A stretch of 64,000 nucleotides of DNA from the NCBI GenBank assembly GCA_963736445.1, contig CAVTOY010000005.1, forward strand, positions 1 to 64,000, written 5' to 3'. Source of the stretch: Thiosocius sp963736445. Lineage in GTDB: Bacteria > Pseudomonadota > Gammaproteobacteria > Chromatiales > Chromatiaceae. Below the pieces are notes generated by a model that was not told the origin of the DNA, made no database searches, and saw nothing but the letters and a program-made list of their open reading frames with translations. Made by a program: the position numbers and the translations under genes. This document shows, in pieces, positions 8,122 through 17,695 of this stretch; position 1 is the first letter of the stretch; each line of letters opens with the position of its first letter.

Positions 8122-8568
8122 TCATTTGTAGGCCCCGACGCCGCAGAAAAAGCCAGCGTCGTTCATGGCAATGTAGCTTGCTTTCGGCCTGATCTCGTCA
8201 GTTCCTGGATAAGGCCACTTGTAGTCCACCCAACCGACCTCCGACGCTTTGGCCACGGCGATCATGTCCTGAAAGAGCAGATCGCCGTACTTGTTGAAGT
8301 TGTACATATTCTTACCGACCAGTTCCGGCTTTATGGGTTGGGAGACCAGCACACCCTCCATGTCGATGCAGAAGACATACAGATCCCTGTCCCGAAACTC
8401 GCCGTTGGGGTCAGCGAAAGCGGCGAATGCCCTTTCGCGGCCCAATTCATTGACAACCGCTCGAGCCTTCAGGCTCATTAGTTTGGCCTCTTCAGGTGTC
8501 CCCATTTCGCTGGCTGAGACTGAGCCCGCCAGAATAACGGCGAGCATTCCGAATGCGATATGCCTCAT
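8122..8568 (-). CDS. Exported single-Cache-domain protein
   Basis: 148 residues from ATG 8568, which has GAGAGAGAC upstream; the frame continues to 8700 without support. A signal peptide (MRHIAFGMLAVILAGSVSAS) is followed by one Cache_2-type sensor fold: an N-terminal helix (AKLMSLKARAVVNELGRERA), the FRDRDLYVFCIDMEGVLVS strand and the VGKNMYNFNKYGDLLFQDMI segment that matches the canonical 'G.n...lkD..Gk.....' region. The protein has no membrane helix or output domain, so it would be a free periplasmic small-molecule binder. It heads the minus-strand run with the DsrE-like and DUF6164 genes and is divergent from the CadC-like regulator. Confidence 0.75.
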   Translation of the reverse strand: MRHIAFGMLAVILAGSVSASEMGTPEEAKLMSLKARAVVNELGRERAFAAFADPNGEFRDRDLYVFCIDMEGVLVSQPIKPELVGKNMYNFNKYGDLLFQDMIAVAKASEVGWVDYKWPYPGTDEIRPKASYIAMNDAGFFCGVGAYK

Positions 8569-8812
8569 GTCTCTCTCCTCGATCTGTTTGCGGTGTAAGT
8601 ACAGGCCTGATTGCGAGCCTGCCGTTGGTCGCGATTCTCCGGACACCCCAGTGCGGTCGATACGGCCCTGGGCAACGAAGGGATCGCTGACTCTGAACAT
8701 AGCGCTATGCTCTGGTTAAGCGCTGACATTGATCCGACTTTTGCCGGAAGAATCTCCGACGGCGGTAACACACTGTTAAATCTTGGCTTTTTCCGCAAAA
8801 AAGGAGGCCGGT

Positions 8813-10516
8813 TTGAGCGAAGAAAAGCCGACCTGGACCGAACCTTTCCACGTGGCGGGCTGCATTGTTGAGCCGACGAGCCTGCGGGTGGCGATCGACG
8901 GCCATGACGTTCGCCTAGAGGCCAAGGTCATGCGCGTGCTGGTGTACCTGGCGGAGCACGCAGGGCGCGTGGTCAGCCGAGCCGAACTGGAGGAGCACCT
9001 CTGGCCCGGCCGGGTCGTTACCGAAGACTCGGTCACCAAGGCGATCGTCAAGCTGCGGCGCGTATTTCGGGATGATTCCCGCAATCCGCGGGTCATCGAG
9101 ACGATCCCCAAGAGTGGCTATCGCTTGATAGCGGACGTCACACGACCCGGCGAAGATGCGGCCCCAACTGCAGCCGTCTCGAACATGACGACGCGGTCCG
9201 CGTTTTGGCAGCGCGGTCCCGCCCTTAAATGGTTCACTGGCGCCGGCCTCGCAGCGCTTGTGCTGCTGGGATTCTTGAGCGTGCTGGATCGGGAGAAGCC
9301 AGGTCCAGCATCGTCCATGCAGCCCCCATCAAGACCCGCCGTTGCTGTGATCCCGTTCGGGAACCTGGACCGGATGCCGGAAGACGACTATTTCGCCAAC
9401 GGGATCACGGCAGACCTGATCACCGATCTGTCCAAGCTCAAGGGTCTGCTGGTCATTACCCCCCGGACCACGTTCGCCTATCGCGACGGCGGTGGAGAAC
9501 CGGGACCGATCTTCGCCGCACTGGACGTCGACTACCTGCTAATCGGCAGTGTTCAGCGGCGTGGGGATTCCCTGAGGATCAATGTGCGCCTCGTCCAGGC
9601 GCGGGGCGGGCGGGCGATCTGGGGTGAGCGCTACGTTGGCGAAGTGAGCGATATCTTTGCCTTCCAGGACAGGATTACGACTTCGGTTGTCGCCGCCCTG
9701 AAGGTAGAGCTCGCACCGGCCGAGCAGAAATGGCTGTCGAGCCGCCCAACGGAAAGCATCGCCGCTTACGATGCCTACCTGCGGGGTCTTGAAGCGCACG
9801 GTGGGCGAAGCGAGACGCAAAACCTGGCCGCCCGGCGTCACTTCGAGGCCGCGATCTCGCTCGACCCACAGTTTGCCCGCGCCTATGCGGGCCTGGCGCT
9901 TACCTATTCCCGCGAGGCGATCGACGGCTGGACACCAACACCTCTGCGTTCTCTGGATCTGGCAACGCAGTTCGCGGATGCGGCGGCCGGGATGGCTTCG
10001 TCTCTGCCTCAGGTACATTTCGTCACCGGGCAGATCCTGCTGTTTCAGCGCCGACACGCCCAGGCCGTCGCGGCCGCTGAGCGCGCTATCGAGGTCGACC
10101 CCAACTACGCAGACGCCTTTGCGCTGCTGGCCTGGACACTCAATTACGCGGGCCGCCCCGAGAAGGCCATTACCGTCCTCAACATGGCGATGCGGCTGAA
10201 CCCCCGATCACCAGCGTCCTACCTCGAAATCCTGGGTGAGATCTATTTTGCTCAGGGCCGGTACGAGGATTCGGCGTTCACTTTTCAAGAGGTGCTGCAC
10301 ATCAATCCAGCCTACCTGCGCGCACGGCTATGGAACGCAGCCGCCCTGGAACGTGCCGGGTCAGGCGATCTCGCCGAGTGGGAGATCGTCGAGGCGCTGG
10401 TCGCAAGCCCACACCTGGCCATGACGCGCCTCGCATTCGCGTTTCCGTTCAAGGATGCGCGGACACGAGAGACGGTATTGGATGCGCTGCGTGATGCCGG
10501 CGTGCCGGATCGGTAG
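8813..10516 (+). CDS. CadC-like membrane regulator with TolB-like and TPR regions
   Basis: 567 residues from a TTG at 8813 chosen because AAAAGGAGG sits at ideal distance. Residues ~8-105 form an OmpR/CadC winged helix (RVLVYLAEHAGRVVSRAELE, then LWPGRVV...DSVTKAIVKLRR and IETIPKSGYRL). A single membrane helix (GAGLAALVLLGFLSVL) comes near residue 150. The periplasmic part begins with AVAVIPFGNLDRMPEDDYFA, the TolB-N/adenylate-cyclase-associated fold, and ends in five or more TPR-like repeats. Such proteins bind DNA from the membrane in response to an extracytoplasmic cue. It is divergent from the Cache gene, so that sensor protein and this regulator could be functionally linked (inference). 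Confidence 0.85.
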   Translation: MSEEKPTWTEPFHVAGCIVEPTSLRVAIDGHDVRLEAKVMRVLVYLAEHAGRVVSRAELEEHLWPGRVVTEDSVTKAIVKLRRVFRDDSRNPRVIETIPKSGYRLIADVTRPGEDAAPTAAVSNMTTRSAFWQRGPALKWFTGAGLAALVLLGFLSVLDREKPGPASSMQPPSRPAVAVIPFGNLDRMPEDDYFANGITADLITDLSKLKGLLVITPRTTFAYRDGGGEPGPIFAALDVDYLLIGSVQRRGDSLRINVRLVQARGGRAIWGERYVGEVSDIFAFQDRITTSVVAALKVELAPAEQKWLSSRPTESIAAYDAYLRGLEAHGGRSETQNLAARRHFEAAISLDPQFARAYAGLALTYSREAIDGWTPTPLRSLDLATQFADAAAGMASSLPQVHFVTGQILLFQRRHAQAVAAAERAIEVDPNYADAFALLAWTLNYAGRPEKAITVLNMAMRLNPRSPASYLEILGEIYFAQGRYEDSAFTFQEVLHINPAYLRARLWNAAALERAGSGDLAEWEIVEALVASPHLAMTRLAFAFPFKDARTRETVLDALRDAGVPDR

Positions 10517-10567
10517 GCCGCTGGCCGGGCGCGATCATTCCACACCGAATCCGATCTCGGAACGCAT

Positions 10568-11683
10568 TCACGCTACTCGCACGAAATCAACGCCGCAATC
10601 GCGGCTCCTAAATGTGGCCTCTTCACGCAGCACGCACCCCACGCCGCCTGATTCTCGCAAGTAGACTGAGTCGGCCAGCACGACCCGGATCCCCTCACGC
10701 AAAGCCTGATTGCACAGTTCGATCTGCTCGCCCCAGGGCAACCCAAGACCTGGCTGGTCCCAATCAGCGATGACAACAATGTCTGCTTCCCGTCGCCGCA
10801 ATGCTTGCGAAGTCGGCCGATAGCCTAGCAACGCGTTTCCTGTGATGACATCTTCATTGGTCAAGGACGAGGCCAGGCTCGCACATTCTGCCTGAGAGAT
10901 TGCACCTACTTGCTTTCTCACGGTCTCCATTACCTCATCGGTCCCAGTTCCCACTGCTATCGGAATACTACCGGCCAGTCGTGCAACGTCATTACTCGAC
11001 AGCCAACCAGCAACTGCCTGTACTGATTCGACATTCCCGGCAAGCAGCAACGGTGACGTTGATGCGGCCAGCGCCTTGCGAATCGGCCAAGCGCCATCCT
11101 GCAGCCTGGATGACCCCACGAATTGCGTAGCATTATCGGCCTCCCGAGCCTCGGAGTCGCCCGCGTGACCGGCGTGTGACGCCTCGTCCGCGCAGCTGCG
11201 ACTCAAAACCGAACCGAATTTGGACTCGATAACCCGAACCTGATCGCCATTGACAAGCAATAGCGTAAACGAGGGTTCCCGTTGACGCAGAGATACCAGT
11301 GGCAACAGTTCGGGACGGCAATACAAGACGAAGCGATTACCCAACGTCGTTGCCGAATGCAATATCGTAAGGTGACGACCACTCAGGGCCCCGCGCGCAA
11401 AGATGGCTATTCCGCGCGCCTCGGGGATCCAGTTTGCATCCAGGGCGCTATGAATCATCGAAACCGCGTTTTCGAAATCGAGGCGCGCCGTGCCGCGGAG
11501 CGTCGGTCTAATTTGGCCGGCCTTTTGGTTCAAGAATTCCTTGCATGCCGGCTTTCCAGCGCGAGCGTCCAAGTAACAGCTGACGACCGCACTCTCACTC
11601 CCTTCGAGATTCGCAAGTCCGTGAAGCGTTGCGTTTTGCTTGCCATTAAAAATCAGCTCACTCTGATATTGAGATTGCATCAT
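10568..11683 (-). CDS. baeRF family protein (bacterial archaeo-eukaryotic release factor-like)
   Basis: 371 residues, cytosolic, start ATG 11683 behind GGAGGGG. The layout matches the bacterial eRF1-like (baeRF) families. The N-terminal domain is VVSCYLDARAGKPACKEFLN. The middle domain, eRF1-like with FTLLLVNGDQVRVIES, sits near residue 150. The C-terminal third resembles the L7Ae/eRF1 domain 3 (ASTSPLLLAGNVESVQAVAG, then ADIVVIADWDQPG and REGIRVVLADSVYLRE). baeRF proteins are proposed to act in ribosome hibernation or rescue; experimental data are limited. No obvious operon partner. Confidence 0.75.
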   Translation of the reverse strand: MMQSQYQSELIFNGKQNATLHGLANLEGSESAVVSCYLDARAGKPACKEFLNQKAGQIRPTLRGTARLDFENAVSMIHSALDANWIPEARGIAIFARGALSGRHLTILHSATTLGNRFVLYCRPELLPLVSLRQREPSFTLLLVNGDQVRVIESKFGSVLSRSCADEASHAGHAGDSEAREADNATQFVGSSRLQDGAWPIRKALAASTSPLLLAGNVESVQAVAGWLSSNDVARLAGSIPIAVGTGTDEVMETVRKQVGAISQAECASLASSLTNEDVITGNALLGYRPTSQALRRREADIVVIADWDQPGLGLPWGEQIELCNQALREGIRVVLADSVYLRESGGVGCVLREEATFRSRDCGVDFVRVA

Positions 11684-11953
11684 TTCCCCTCCGCTAATCG
11701 TTCCTTAAGTGTTACCCGAACGACGCTGCAGATAGGTCGAATTTCAGACCGAAACTCATCGTTTTTTTCGAGGATTGCCATGCCTTCGCCGACGCGGATA
11801 TAGGCGATTGAAAGCGGTCAGCAGACCTTGACCTCGGCTCTCAAACTCCGCGTGGCGCGGGATAAGCCAAAGCTTCGCGAGAGTCCTAGCAACCGCTTAC
11901 CCGGGACGGTGCCTCATTGGATGCCTGGCTTCCGGCTACGCTCTGCTCGGCGC

Positions 11954-12162
11954 CTACTGGTTGACCGGCGACTCCGGGTCGAACAGGTAGGCAATGATAT
12001 GGCTGATCTGCTCTTCGCTCAGAACGCCGTTGGCACCCAAGCGTCGACTGTCGTTGCCTTCCCGGTGTCACTGCTGTCAGGCGACGCGTTGATCACACCG
12101 GCCGCTAGGAAGGCTGCCGTCAGGATCGGCAGCGCCGCCTTGCCTGAGATCTTCTTCACCAT
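11954..12162 (-). pseudogene. soxX: soxX relic lacking its haem centre
   Basis: An ATG at 12162 with GGAGACT upstream opens a signal peptide (MVKKISGKAALPILTAAFLA...). About 35 codons later the sequence passes into a different frame that reads GNDSRRLGANGVLSEEQISH followed by IIAYLFDPESPVNQ and a stop at 11954. That ending is the conserved C-terminus of SoxX, the monohaem partner of SoxA. Roughly 80-100 central residues, including the CxxCH motif, are absent. The signal-peptide frame itself stops at 12019. It sits just downstream of soxA, where soxX is expected, so an internal deletion has destroyed it. Confidence 0.7.
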
Positions 12163-12189
12163 GTTTTTAGTCTCCTGGAGCGAGGTCGG

Positions 12190-13038
12190 TCAGCGTTCCA
12201 GGTCAGGCAGAATCGCGGGCTGGCCACGGGCTGCATCTGTCCAGAAAGAGATCAGTGCCAAGGCGCCGTTCGAACCAGCGACTACTCCGGGATAGCGCAT
12301 CTGCCACAGGCAACCACGCAGACGGTGCTCGGTACTGCGCACGTTCTGTTGACCGGCGCGCTCCGCTGGCCACGACACCGCTTTGCTCCACTCCTCGGGC
12401 TCATGGATATTCGGCAGTACAGAGGCAAGTATCCGCTTGCCCGTCTCGGTGTGACAAGTCTCGCAACTGAAGTCCATCGGCCCCGAACGGCGGTAGAACA
12501 TCACCTCGCCGGCATCGCGCAGCGCCTTCTCCAGCGGATGCGTCATTGGCGGATTCCAGGGCATGCCGTTGGACTGCATCGTAATATAGGTCTGCAGCTT
12601 CATCATATCGGAGCCCGACCCGTGACGCGCTTCGACCACGGAGTCGTCTTTGGCGAAACCCTGCAGCGTTGTCATGCAATAGACTAGGCGGGTCTCGAGG
12701 TCCATGACCTTGCCGGTATCTTCAAAATAGCGCGGCAACTCGACATAGGCTCCCTCGAGCACTCCCGGCCCTTTGCCAAAGTCACAACCCTCCAGCGAAA
12801 CGTTGTTGGGTCCGCGCGGTGTCTTGAACAGGTCCTCGCCTTCCTCGGCAACCCAGTACGCCGGGTTGTCGGGCATCATCTGCAGTTTTTGCGGGCTCTG
12901 CCCCAAATAGGCTGAGCCGGTCTCATCGATCAGCGCTTGTAAGATGTCCTCAGGGGCCGTCCCTGCGTAGCTATTGGTTGCGTCCTCATGGCCGACGGCT
13001 AGCACGAATGGCAGCGCAGAAAAGCTGTTACGAAACAT
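12190..13038 (-). CDS. soxA: L-cysteine S-thiosulfotransferase subunit SoxA
   Basis: 282 residues from ATG 13038 with AAGGAGGTA upstream. SoxA is the periplasmic c-type cytochrome that, with SoxX, couples thiosulfate to SoxYZ. The haem-binding motif is FSCETCHTETGKR near residue 200. The N-terminal second haem site of di-haem SoxA is replaced by NVSLEGCDFGKGPGV, as in single-haem SoxA proteins. The catalytic cysteine ligand is in EHRLRGCLWQMRYPG near residue 250. The signal peptide (MFRNSFSALPFVLAVGHEDA) is atypically weak. Because the neighbouring soxX is deleted, function would need a soxX elsewhere. No soxYZ or soxB is in the window. Confidence 0.8.
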   Translation of the reverse strand: MFRNSFSALPFVLAVGHEDATNSYAGTAPEDILQALIDETGSAYLGQSPQKLQMMPDNPAYWVAEEGEDLFKTPRGPNNVSLEGCDFGKGPGVLEGAYVELPRYFEDTGKVMDLETRLVYCMTTLQGFAKDDSVVEARHGSGSDMMKLQTYITMQSNGMPWNPPMTHPLEKALRDAGEVMFYRRSGPMDFSCETCHTETGKRILASVLPNIHEPEEWSKAVSWPAERAGQQNVRSTEHRLRGCLWQMRYPGVVAGSNGALALISFWTDAARGQPAILPDLER

Positions 13039-13188
13039 GCGTACCTCCTTACCGCTGCCATTACACTCGGCAAGTTGCGCTGGAGGGTGTTTGGGTCTCG
13101 GTTGGTAGTTAACCGCAGGACGAGCAAGATCCTTGGCTCGCTTTAACTGCACAGAGCGGCCACGAGTAGTCTTCAGCCAGATGAATAT

Positions 13189-14079
13189 TCAACGATGAGC
13201 GAGTTCTATGCAGGCTGCACTTAGTGCCGATTGCAGCGCCGACCAGCGCCGGTGCACCGCTTCTTCGCCCGCCTGAATCAAGGCGGGAATGCCGCCCTTA
13301 CCGCGCATGATCTCGTGCACGTCGAGGCGAATCGCGAAATCGACACGCTCGATCTGCTCGTCGATCAACCGGTTGACCATAATGTGGAACATCTGAAACG
13401 CTACACCGGTGATGCCGGAGACGGGTTCTTCGTAGGGGCGGAATGCCACGTCGATGGCGATAGTGAACCCCGCACTGAGTGCTCGCGCCGCATCCACGGG
13501 CACCGGCGCCGACAACGCACCGTCGATCAGCCGCCGGCCGTCTATCGTGACCGGCTCGTAGCGGATTGGCACGCTGGATGAAGCGGCGATCGCTTGCCCA
13601 GCGGGGCCACGATCGAGGGTGACAGGCTGGCCACTGTCGAGATCGGTGGCGACAGCAGCGAAGCGCGTCGGCAACGCTTCAATGCGTCGCCCGCCGGTGT
13701 GCCGATCGATCAAATCGCGCAGGCCGTCGAGCTTACCGATCCCCAGTACCGGAATATGCAGGCCGCTCGCTTCACGCCAGCTCGGGTCATCGGCGATCCT
13801 TTCTATGGTATCGGCGTCGTGCCCGGCCGCCCAGAGCACGCCAGCAATCGCGCCGACACTGGTGCCGGTGATCACGTCGGGTTTCAGCCCAAGTCGCTGG
13901 AAAGCGCGGATCGCGCCGACATGCGCATAGCCATGCAGCGCTCCGCTGCCGAAGCAGACCGCAACCGACGGCATTCGGCCTAAGCGCGGCTTCGACTGGT
14001 CGGTCGATCCGGCCAGCTTCGGTAGCAGGCCGACGGCGACGGCACCAAGTATGAAATTCCGTCGTCGCTGGCAAGTCAT
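13189..14079 (-). CDS. Tat-exported patatin-like phospholipase
   Basis: 296 residues from ATG 14079. The N-terminus MTCQRRRNFILGAVAVGLLP is a twin-arginine type signal. The patatin fold follows. The glycine-rich oxyanion loop is CFGSGALHGYAHVG (residues 42-55), the nucleophile Ser74 lies in GTSVG, and the catalytic Asp186 lies in DGA. This is the bacterial RssA/YchK-like group of serine-aspartate acyl hydrolases. Tat export of a patatin is less usual than cytosolic or lipoprotein forms, so the protein probably acts on envelope lipids. It lies between soxA and the Na+/phosphate cotransporter, divergent from the latter. Confidence 0.8.
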   Translation of the reverse strand: MTCQRRRNFILGAVAVGLLPKLAGSTDQSKPRLGRMPSVAVCFGSGALHGYAHVGAIRAFQRLGLKPDVITGTSVGAIAGVLWAAGHDADTIERIADDPSWREASGLHIPVLGIGKLDGLRDLIDRHTGGRRIEALPTRFAAVATDLDSGQPVTLDRGPAGQAIAASSSVPIRYEPVTIDGRRLIDGALSAPVPVDAARALSAGFTIAIDVAFRPYEEPVSGITGVAFQMFHIMVNRLIDEQIERVDFAIRLDVHEIMRGKGGIPALIQAGEEAVHRRWSALQSALSAACIELAHR

Positions 14080-14372
14080 ACCTTCGGTCCTTTTGCTGAT
14101 GTGGCCACCGCCGGTGAAGGTCTCTAAAGGACGGTTCAACCGGGTTCGCTAGCATCGTCGCGACAAGTGCAAGACTGACGGCGACCTTCAGGTTCGTTCT
14201 TATGTTCTAAGCTAATCTTTTGATTATGGTTTAAGCGGATCGAATTTGTAGGTAAAGCGCAGCGTTCGGCCGCCACAAAACAGTCGGATTCTCGTCGACG
14301 TCGCTGGGCTAGCTGCGTGTCTTGTGCAGTGCCGGTTGTCTCACGGCGCGCGCATGCACCGTCCAAGCGTAC

Positions 14373-14396
14373 GTCCGTGCGTCCGTGCGTCCGTGC
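14373..14396. repeat. Short tandem repeat, three 8-base units
   Basis: Three perfect GTCCGTGC units sit 36 bases before the start of the phosphate cotransporter gene. Their position in the leader means that copy-number change could alter expression, but no phase-variation role is shown. Confidence 0.7.
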
Positions 14397-14431
14397 GCCC
14401 CTGGGACGGCACAAACCGTTATTCTTTCCTT

Positions 14432-16024
14432 ATGATCAACGATCTGATGCAGCTCCTCGGCGGCCTCGGGCTATTCCTGCTGGGCATGCTGGTCATGACC
14501 GACGGCTTGCGCGGTCTGGCCGGCGACTACTTCAACCGGGCCCTCGCGCGCTTCACAAACAGCCCCCTGTCTGGTGCGGCGACAGGCGCCGTCTCCACTG
14601 CGATACTTCAATCATCGAGCGCTACCACGGTAGCGGCCGTCGGGTTTGTCGGTGCCGGCCTGCTGACCTTCCCGCAGGCGCTGGGGGTGATCTTCGGCGC
14701 AAACTTTGGCACCACGGTCACCGGCTGGATGGTCGCACTGCTCGGCCTGGAGCTGAAGATCGGGGATCTGGTGTTGCCGCTGATCCTGTTCGGCGTCGTG
14801 CTGCGCCTGCTCGGCCCAAGGCGGGTCCGGCAGGTCGGTATGGCTGTGGCAGGCTTCGGTATGATCTTTCTCGGGATCGCCCATCTGCAACAGGGTATGG
14901 CCTCTTACCAGGGGCTGGTGACACCGGCCGACTTCCCTGTCGATACGGCCGCCGGCAGACTGCAACTGCTCGCGATCGGTGTCGCCATTACCCTGGTCAC
15001 GCAGTCATCGAGTGCCGGGGTTGCCGCGGCGCTTACCGCGGTCTACAGCGGCGCCATCTCTTTCCCCCAGGCAGCGGCAATGGTCATCGGCATGGATGTC
15101 GGCACGACTGTGACAGCCGCCCTCGCTACCCTCGGCGGTTCGGCGGAGACCCGCCGTACGGGCTACTCGCATGTAATCTACAATCTGCTGACTGCGGTCA
15201 TGGCACTGCTGCTGCTGACACCGTACACACTGGTCTTGCAGACGCTCGCCGAAGGCGCACTCGCGGCGCATGCAGAGATTGCCCTGGTGGCCTTTCACAG
15301 CCTGTTCAACCTGATAGGCGTCGTGCTCGTGCTGCCGTTTGCAGCGCAGTTCGCGCGCATGATGACGCGGCTGGTGCCGGACCCCGCGGACCCAGTTGTC
15401 GATCGTCTCGACCGCAACCTGCTGCAGAATCCCAATGTTGCGCTCGACAGCGTTGTGCGCATCCTGGATGGCGAGATCCGCCGGATGCTCGACCTGGTGA
15501 CCGCCCTGCTGGCCCGCAACCGGCCCGAGGCGGATGAGCTGGCGAGTCTGGCCCGGCACCTGGATGCCTTGCATGCCTTTGTCGATCAAATTCATCTGCA
15601 GCCGGAACAGACTCTCGACTGGCATAGGCTGAACGCGGCCATCCATCTGCTTGATCATCTGCAGCGTTTGTACGAGCGCTGCGAAAAGGAGCCGGAACGT
15701 GCGCTGAATCTGGCCGGTACGGCGGCACTTTCACTGCAGGCCGAGCATGTCAGCGCAACTATTGCCGAGGCGCGGGCCGATATGGACGCGGGCGACTTCG
15801 CGGATGCAGAACACGTCATGCAAGCGGCCGCCGAACAGCTACGCGCAAAGGCCGGTGATCTGCGCGCGCAGATCATGGCCGAGGTTGCTGCTGGCCGGCT
15901 TGACGTGCCGGACGGGACCCGCCGTCTGGAGAGTGTACGCTGGCTGCGGCGGGCCACCTACCATATCTGGCGGGTCTGCGCGCATGTCGGTCCGTTGCAT
16001 CAAACGGATGGCAACTCCATCTGA
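14432..16024 (+). CDS. Na+/phosphate cotransporter with PhoU-like tail
   Basis: 530 residues from ATG 14432. Two inverted Na_Pi_cotrans repeats are visible through their QSSSAT-type signatures: STAILQSSSATTVAAVGFVG near residue 55 and TLVTQSSSAGVAAALTAV near residue 190. These are embedded in eight or more hydrophobic segments. The C-terminal ~180 residues form soluble helices (PVVDRLDRNLLQNPNVALDS...) like the PhoU-type domain of YjbB homologues. YjbB-type proteins move phosphate, probably as exporters that prevent phosphate excess. The frame extends upstream to 14324 but through a tandem repeat without a ribosome-binding site. A hairpin follows at 16028-16049. Confidence 0.85.
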   Translation: MINDLMQLLGGLGLFLLGMLVMTDGLRGLAGDYFNRALARFTNSPLSGAATGAVSTAILQSSSATTVAAVGFVGAGLLTFPQALGVIFGANFGTTVTGWMVALLGLELKIGDLVLPLILFGVVLRLLGPRRVRQVGMAVAGFGMIFLGIAHLQQGMASYQGLVTPADFPVDTAAGRLQLLAIGVAITLVTQSSSAGVAAALTAVYSGAISFPQAAAMVIGMDVGTTVTAALATLGGSAETRRTGYSHVIYNLLTAVMALLLLTPYTLVLQTLAEGALAAHAEIALVAFHSLFNLIGVVLVLPFAAQFARMMTRLVPDPADPVVDRLDRNLLQNPNVALDSVVRILDGEIRRMLDLVTALLARNRPEADELASLARHLDALHAFVDQIHLQPEQTLDWHRLNAAIHLLDHLQRLYERCEKEPERALNLAGTAALSLQAEHVSATIAEARADMDAGDFADAEHVMQAAAEQLRAKAGDLRAQIMAEVAAGRLDVPDGTRRLESVRWLRRATYHIWRVCAHVGPLHQTDGNSI

Positions 16025-16027
16025 AAA

Positions 16028-16049
16028 CAGCCCCCGGCTAAGCGGGCTG
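16028..16049. terminator. Hairpin between convergent transporter genes
   Basis: CAGCCC (16028-16033) pairs with GGGCTG (16044-16049) in the 58-base gap between two convergent genes, preceded by AAAA that would be a short T-run for the minus-strand transcript. Confidence 0.4.
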
Positions 16050-16082
16050 AATACTCGTTCCCGCCTTCATGCAATTTGCCGG

Positions 16083-17519
16083 CTAGAGTCCCATGAATAG
16101 TATCCATGGCGTGCCAACCACCATGAACACGATAAGATTCGCGATCGTGATTAGACCCCCAACGCGATACACCTCGCGCTGGGTTATGTATTCACTGCCG
16201 ATGAAGATCACGTTGGCGCTGGAGGCCTGTGGCGTAAGGGCTGCGAAGAAGTTTGTTGCAAACAGCAGCATGAAGGCCATCAGTTCGGCCGGTACGCCTG
16301 CATTGCTTGCAACCCCCATGAACATCCCGAACAGCGCCAACAGCTGTGCCGACTGGCTGACGAATAGGTAGTGGATGAGCACATACAGGCACACCAATGC
16401 CACATAGACCACCGGCCAGCTCAAGCCTTCGAGCTGGTTCGCCATGAGGTCGCCGAGATAGGTCATGAAGCCGAGCTGATTGAGCGCGGTGCTAAGCGTG
16501 TAGAGCACCGAAAACCAGATGAGAATGCCCAGTGCCTCACCTTCCGACTTCAGGTCTTCCATGCGATAGACGCCCGTGACCATCAGCACGCCCAGCCCGA
16601 GGAAAGCGGTGGCAGTGGCGTCGATGCCCAGGCGGCTCGATAGTGCCCAGCCGGTGACCATCAGAAAAAAAACCGATCCCGTGATCCACTCCGCAGGCGA
16701 CATGGGACCCATTGCGGCCAACCGGTCCGCGGCGGCCCTCGGGGCCTCGGGCGTTGCCTTGAGGACGGGTGGAAAAATCCTGTAGAGCACATACGGAATG
16801 ATTACAAGGGCCGCTAGGGAAGGCGCCAATGCGGCCAGGAACCAGGACCCGAAATTGATCTTCAGCCCAAACTCTTCTGCCAGTCTGGCACCAGCAGGGT
16901 TCGCGGCCATGGCCGTCAACCAAAGCGCGGAAGAGATGGTGAGAGAGACGATGCCCAGCATCATCAAGAAGCTGCCCAAGCGCCTGCGCGTCCCGTCGTC
17001 GGGCCGTGACCCGCTGTCGACGGACAACGAATAGGCAATCGGATACAACACGGCCCCACGCGCGGTATTGCTGGGGAAGGCCGGCGCGATGATAGCGTCG
17101 GCAACGGCGAGGCAGTAACCGAGGCGGAGGGTCGATTGGCCGAATCGGGATATCAGGAGCAAGGCGATACGTTGCCCGAAACCAGAGTTCACCACGCCAC
17201 GAGCCACCATGAAAGCGGCCACAATGAGCAGTATGAAACCTTCTGAGAAACCCGCGTAGGCCTGATCCGGCGCCAGAGTATGCGTCAACACCGTCAACGA
17301 TAGCGCCAGGATGGCGGCCACCAGGATGGGCAGGGCGTTGACGATGACTGCCAGAATGGCGGTTATGAAGATGGCGAAAAGATGCCACGCCTGGGCCGTG
17401 ACGGCCTCCGGATGGGGGAAAAACCATATCCCGACCCCCAACAGAACTAAAAAAGCGCGGCGGCCCCATGGCGATGGGCCTTGCTTGGCATTCACGGTGT
17501 CGCGGATCTCGTTTGGCAA
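16083..17519 (-). CDS. DASS/SLC13-family C4-dicarboxylate transporter (second copy)
   Basis: 478 residues with about 12 hydrophobic segments. The DASS substrate/sodium motifs are present as IIAPAFPSNTARGAVLYPIA near residue 145 and ATNFFAALTPQASSANVIFI near residue 430. The family moves di- and tricarboxylates such as malate, succinate and 2-oxoglutarate, as sodium symporters or antiporters. It is a paralogue of the transporter at 23223-24659, and the two bracket the fumarate reductase/aspartase genes. The start is a TTG at 17519 with a poor ribosome-binding site; an internal GTG nine codons later is an alternative. It lies 176 bases after the aspartase gene and could be the last gene of that operon. 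Confidence 0.8.
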   Translation of the reverse strand: MPNEIRDTVNAKQGPSPWGRRAFLVLLGVGIWFFPHPEAVTAQAWHLFAIFITAILAVIVNALPILVAAILALSLTVLTHTLAPDQAYAGFSEGFILLIVAAFMVARGVVNSGFGQRIALLLISRFGQSTLRLGYCLAVADAIIAPAFPSNTARGAVLYPIAYSLSVDSGSRPDDGTRRRLGSFLMMLGIVSLTISSALWLTAMAANPAGARLAEEFGLKINFGSWFLAALAPSLAALVIIPYVLYRIFPPVLKATPEAPRAAADRLAAMGPMSPAEWITGSVFFLMVTGWALSSRLGIDATATAFLGLGVLMVTGVYRMEDLKSEGEALGILIWFSVLYTLSTALNQLGFMTYLGDLMANQLEGLSWPVVYVALVCLYVLIHYLFVSQSAQLLALFGMFMGVASNAGVPAELMAFMLLFATNFFAALTPQASSANVIFIGSEYITQREVYRVGGLITIANLIVFMVVGTPWILFMGL

Positions 17520-17695
17520 CGCGGTGACGTATGGTCAGCGCGCTGTAACGGATAAAAATTTAATACGTCGCGCCGAGCCGGGTGCGCCCGGCAACGCGAT
17601 AGCAGGAGGCATTACCGTGCGATGGCGTCGACGACGAACGCCGCCTGGCGCGCCGCATGCAAGCGAGAATTGCATGTTGGTTGCTGGACAGCGCA

